64,000 bases of DNA from Microbacterium salsuginis. Lineage in GTDB: Bacteria > Actinomycetota > Actinomycetes > Actinomycetales > Microbacteriaceae. Location: NCBI RefSeq assembly GCF_012524205.1, contig NZ_JABACI010000003.1, positions 62,001-126,000 on the forward strand. The letters run 5' to 3'. Position 1 is the stretch's first letter, and each line of letters starts with the position of its first letter. Below, one piece after another: positions 62,801 through 64,000 of this stretch. The notes under the pieces were generated by a model. It was given only the letters and a program-made list of their open reading frames with translations, searched no databases and had not been told where the DNA came from. A program made the position numbers and the translations under genes.

Positions 62801-64000
62801 TGAACGTCACCGGACTCGGGTTCGCCTCGCCGTCGAGCACGCCGACGCGCACCGCGCCCTCCGCGGTCTCACCGAAGGCGTCCACCACCCGGTAACGGAA
62901 AGAGACCTGTCCGCTGTCGCCCGGCACGCTCGAGTAGAGAATGGATGCCCCATCGGCCGAGATCGTCGCGGAGCCCCGCTCGGGCTGCTCGACGATGCGG
63001 TCGAGCGTGACGACATCCCCGTCGGGATCCATCCCGAAGCCGTCGAAGTCGACCAGCGCCGATTGCCCGCTCAGCACGCGGCCCTCGAGCGTGTCGGCGG
63101 AGGGCGCCCGGTTGGCGTCATCGTCGATCACGCGGACGCGCACCATCGCGGTGTCGGCGAGCGCGGGGGCGCCGGTCGTGAACACCGAGTAGTCGATGCC
63201 GTACTCCCCCGGCTCGGAGGGCGCGAGGTAGCGGAGCACATCGCCTGCCGCGAACGCGAGCGCGGCATCCGTCGACGACGTCACCTGGGACGCATCGAGG
63301 GTCGGACGACCGCCGGCGGGCGAGATGTCGTTGTCGAGCACCGGGATGTCGATCTGCGCGCCGGCGCGGACGACCACCGTGTCGTCGATCGCGATCGGCG
63401 ACAGCTCGGGAGCCGGCGGCAGCAGGTAGACCGTCGCCTCGCCCTGCACGCGGGAGCCCTCGTCCTCGGTGCCGTCGCTCACGACGTACGACACCGTGCC
63501 CAGGCGGCCCGGCCCGCCGTCGGGCGTGGTGCCCGACACCCGGAGGTAATTCTGACCCACCGCGTCCACCGACAGGGTGGCCCCGGCATCCGCCGTCGCG
63601 ACGACGTCACTGAGCAGCAGCACGCGGTGCGTCGGGTTCGAGACCGCGTCGAACACGTCGAGCGTCGCGTCCTGCTGCGGGTGCACGAAGGCCACGACGG
63701 GCGACGTCGCCAGCTGGGCGGGAGCGTCGGCGGGGAGGAGGGTGATGCGCGCGGTGCCGGTGGCGTTGCTGGTGCCGTCGGTGACCGTGAAGTCCACGCG
63801 GTACGTGCCCGCGGTCTGGGCGGCGAAGTCGAACGACGTCGAGCCGCCGATGACCGTGGCCGTCGCCGCGGCGTCGTCGAGCACGCGCACCGAGTCCAGC
63901 GACAGGGTGCCCGCCGTCCCGGTGACGTGGTCGGCCACATCGACCGTGATGCCCGAGACGGCGGTGTCGACGACGGCGAACGACTGCGCGGCGAGCTGGG
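59820..64000 (-). CDS. giant Ig-like/fibronectin-type repeat protein (5' end outside window)
   Basis: At least 1393 codons, open to the window edge. The visible part is mostly a string of Ig-like or cadherin-like beta domains of about 90-100 residues; examples are DDTVVVRAGAQIDIPVLDND and the NPSPVTFTDYVQVQAGEGN segment, with DxDGD-type motifs (DPDGDVVTLD). Nearer the C-terminus (after about residue 980) are fibronectin type III-like domains (PGSPSRVEWSPVV, APQNVTLSLS). It ends Pro-rich, TQPDPGTPPGPAPAP, with no membrane helix or sorting signal at this end. It is the first visible gene of the MoxR-DUF58-TgpA-FHA cluster; an N-terminal anchor probably lies outside the window. Confidence 0.88.
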   Translation of the reverse strand, partial: QLAAQSFAVVDTAVSGITVDVADHVTGTAGTLSLDSVRVLDDAAATATVIGGSTSFDFAAQTAGTYRVDFTVTDGTSNATGTARITLLPADAPAQLATSPVVAFVHPQQDATLDVFDAVSNPTHRVLLLSDVVATADAGATLSVDAVGQNYLRVSGTTPDGGPGRLGTVSYVVSDGTEDEGSRVQGEATVYLLPPAPELSPIAIDDTVVVRAGAQIDIPVLDNDISPAGGRPTLDASQVTSSTDAALAFAAGDVLRYLAPSEPGEYGIDYSVFTTGAPALADTAMVRVRVIDDDANRAPSADTLEGRVLSGQSALVDFDGFGMDPDGDVVTLDRIVEQPERGSATISADGASILYSSVPGDSGQVSFRYRVVDAFGETAEGAVRVGVLDGEANPSPVTFTDYVQVQAGEGNTIRVSPLSNDLDPTLGALKVTDIRPDVPASLVDGSENPEYARLDDRIQTVDDATVVIEAGAEPGTMSFLYDVESTSGNTGRGLIVVRVVRESVPDYPIVSDTILTVESREDFPRGVDVLDGKVTWSGGDISDLEVSLWGEPEGVTVDGTELRGELPATTRLIPFAVTGESAQAGDESETVTTYGFLKVPGDDDLALTLRAGAASPEVRETESTTFDMAELVARPRGSRIEVGPDVRVSGARAEAACTVESGTVVRYDAGAGAPWVDACQVPVRIAGKDDWTYLSVPVTVQPQDPQPVLRPGSITVGPGETATFDLRNMTTWQLREDWDGIQYAVEHGGGSFDVTQEGSVLTVTGADAAVPGSEEAALVSVTSHPAVAPARLILRVGAAPSTLPQGGSVVKQCSQSSGSSCSFSVIGAGGEVNPLPRTPLEVVGVRPTGACVGVAFAVASDTNVTASWTGDAPGATCTAAFSVRDAQGRVTSSERDGRVMLDLLGYPKTPSSVAQTGYADGTVTLRVDPGEARQAYPSLSGFVVRSGGAEVARCGADGVCPPIPAPNGEQRTYEAWAINSVGESRGSVRTVAWAYDTPGSPSRVEWSPVVTDGDGGVISLAIHGVDGAETGTLEISSPAGETVRVPVGNSERVDVPRFRVGSNSLTNVSITPYSRFSLPPGLGGRPSGETVTVQANGVGAPQNVTLSLSSQSTGDGFATVNAVATAQPNGTGSELRYHIVQYEDRHRCDPVAGGANASFPGLEDGDEYRFFVCVESWYGGAVYGGGSAEASVRATQSGAAPRGYTFVVDRRPVVQGQQAQWRITGTPSSTENPPRSNEVHFEGWNDGTPVYDRDPGINVYYRHKFWGNESARAPVVPAAGSAPYQVQASWSIQSCTAGTSLQRTSQSSNGDASFTWSDAGIVFRDENNAALPYTAGSWTVPAGAVSVEGVTVSAGWDAAWNLDPASQTLPKRACDPGTQPDPGTPPGPAPAP

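Overview
The window comes from a high-GC actinobacterium, most probably family Microbacteriaceae and plausibly Microbacterium. The evidence is the very GC-rich coding sequence, the abundance of GGATGCC/GGCATCC stems, the actinobacterial S10-spc-alpha and str gene order, the DUF222/HNH gene, the cell-wall sorting signals of LPxTG/LAxTG type, and the dispersed palindromes that read as 'SLRSLNER'. The genus is an inference; there is no rRNA gene in the window.

Layout. Positions 1-5 kb carry an envelope/polysaccharide edge: the end of a UDP-glucose dehydrogenase, a DUF4012 protein, a small LPVTG-anchored protein and small membrane proteins. Positions 5-7 kb hold a TetR-family regulator divergent from an SDR plus a deazaflavin-type (DUF385) reductase, with two identical-consensus operators. 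Positions 7-18 kb are a mixed region: HNH and GIY-YIG nucleases, VanZ-like protein, EEP-fold enzyme, a response regulator, a membrane histidine kinase translationally coupled to a membrane protein with a degenerate GGDEF domain, truA, and an acyltransferase-SGNH protein. Positions 18.4-36.6 kb hold the minus-strand S10-spc-alpha ribosomal cluster (rpsJ to rplQ, with secY, adk, map, infA, rpmJ, rpoA), interrupted by a DsbA-like protein and a plus-strand AbiEi-like/nuclease gene. Positions 37-47 kb hold three surface proteins with sorting signals, one of 1999 residues built from about nine tandem repeats. Positions 47.7-52.1 kb are the str operon (rpsL, rpsG, fusA, tuf). Positions 52.4-64 kb are a tightly coupled minus-strand cluster: a giant Ig/Fn3-like protein, MoxR ATPase, DUF58 protein, transglutaminase-like membrane protein, FHA-domain protein, and a tail-anchored protein with about nine Thr-containing acidic/RR repeats.

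How things fit together. The ribosomal, str and surface blocks are all transcribed leftward. The surface genes lie between tuf and rpsJ, a junction that is usually compact in actinobacteria. Each surface gene has a long 5' leader made of consecutive hairpins; two leaders share promoter geometry and a terminal hairpin that pairs with the Shine-Dalgarno sequence. In the last cluster, the start/stop overlaps (ATGA/GTGA) and the shared acidic-Thr-x-x-x-RR motif suggest that the FHA protein and its downstream neighbour form a phospho-dependent scaffold; the kinase is expected outside the window.

Most promising undescribed elements: (1) the hairpin-array leaders of the surface genes; (2) the multivalent Thr-motif tail next to an FHA protein; (3) two families of dispersed inverted repeats. 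No rRNA, tRNA, CRISPR array, IS transposase or phage gene was recognised.
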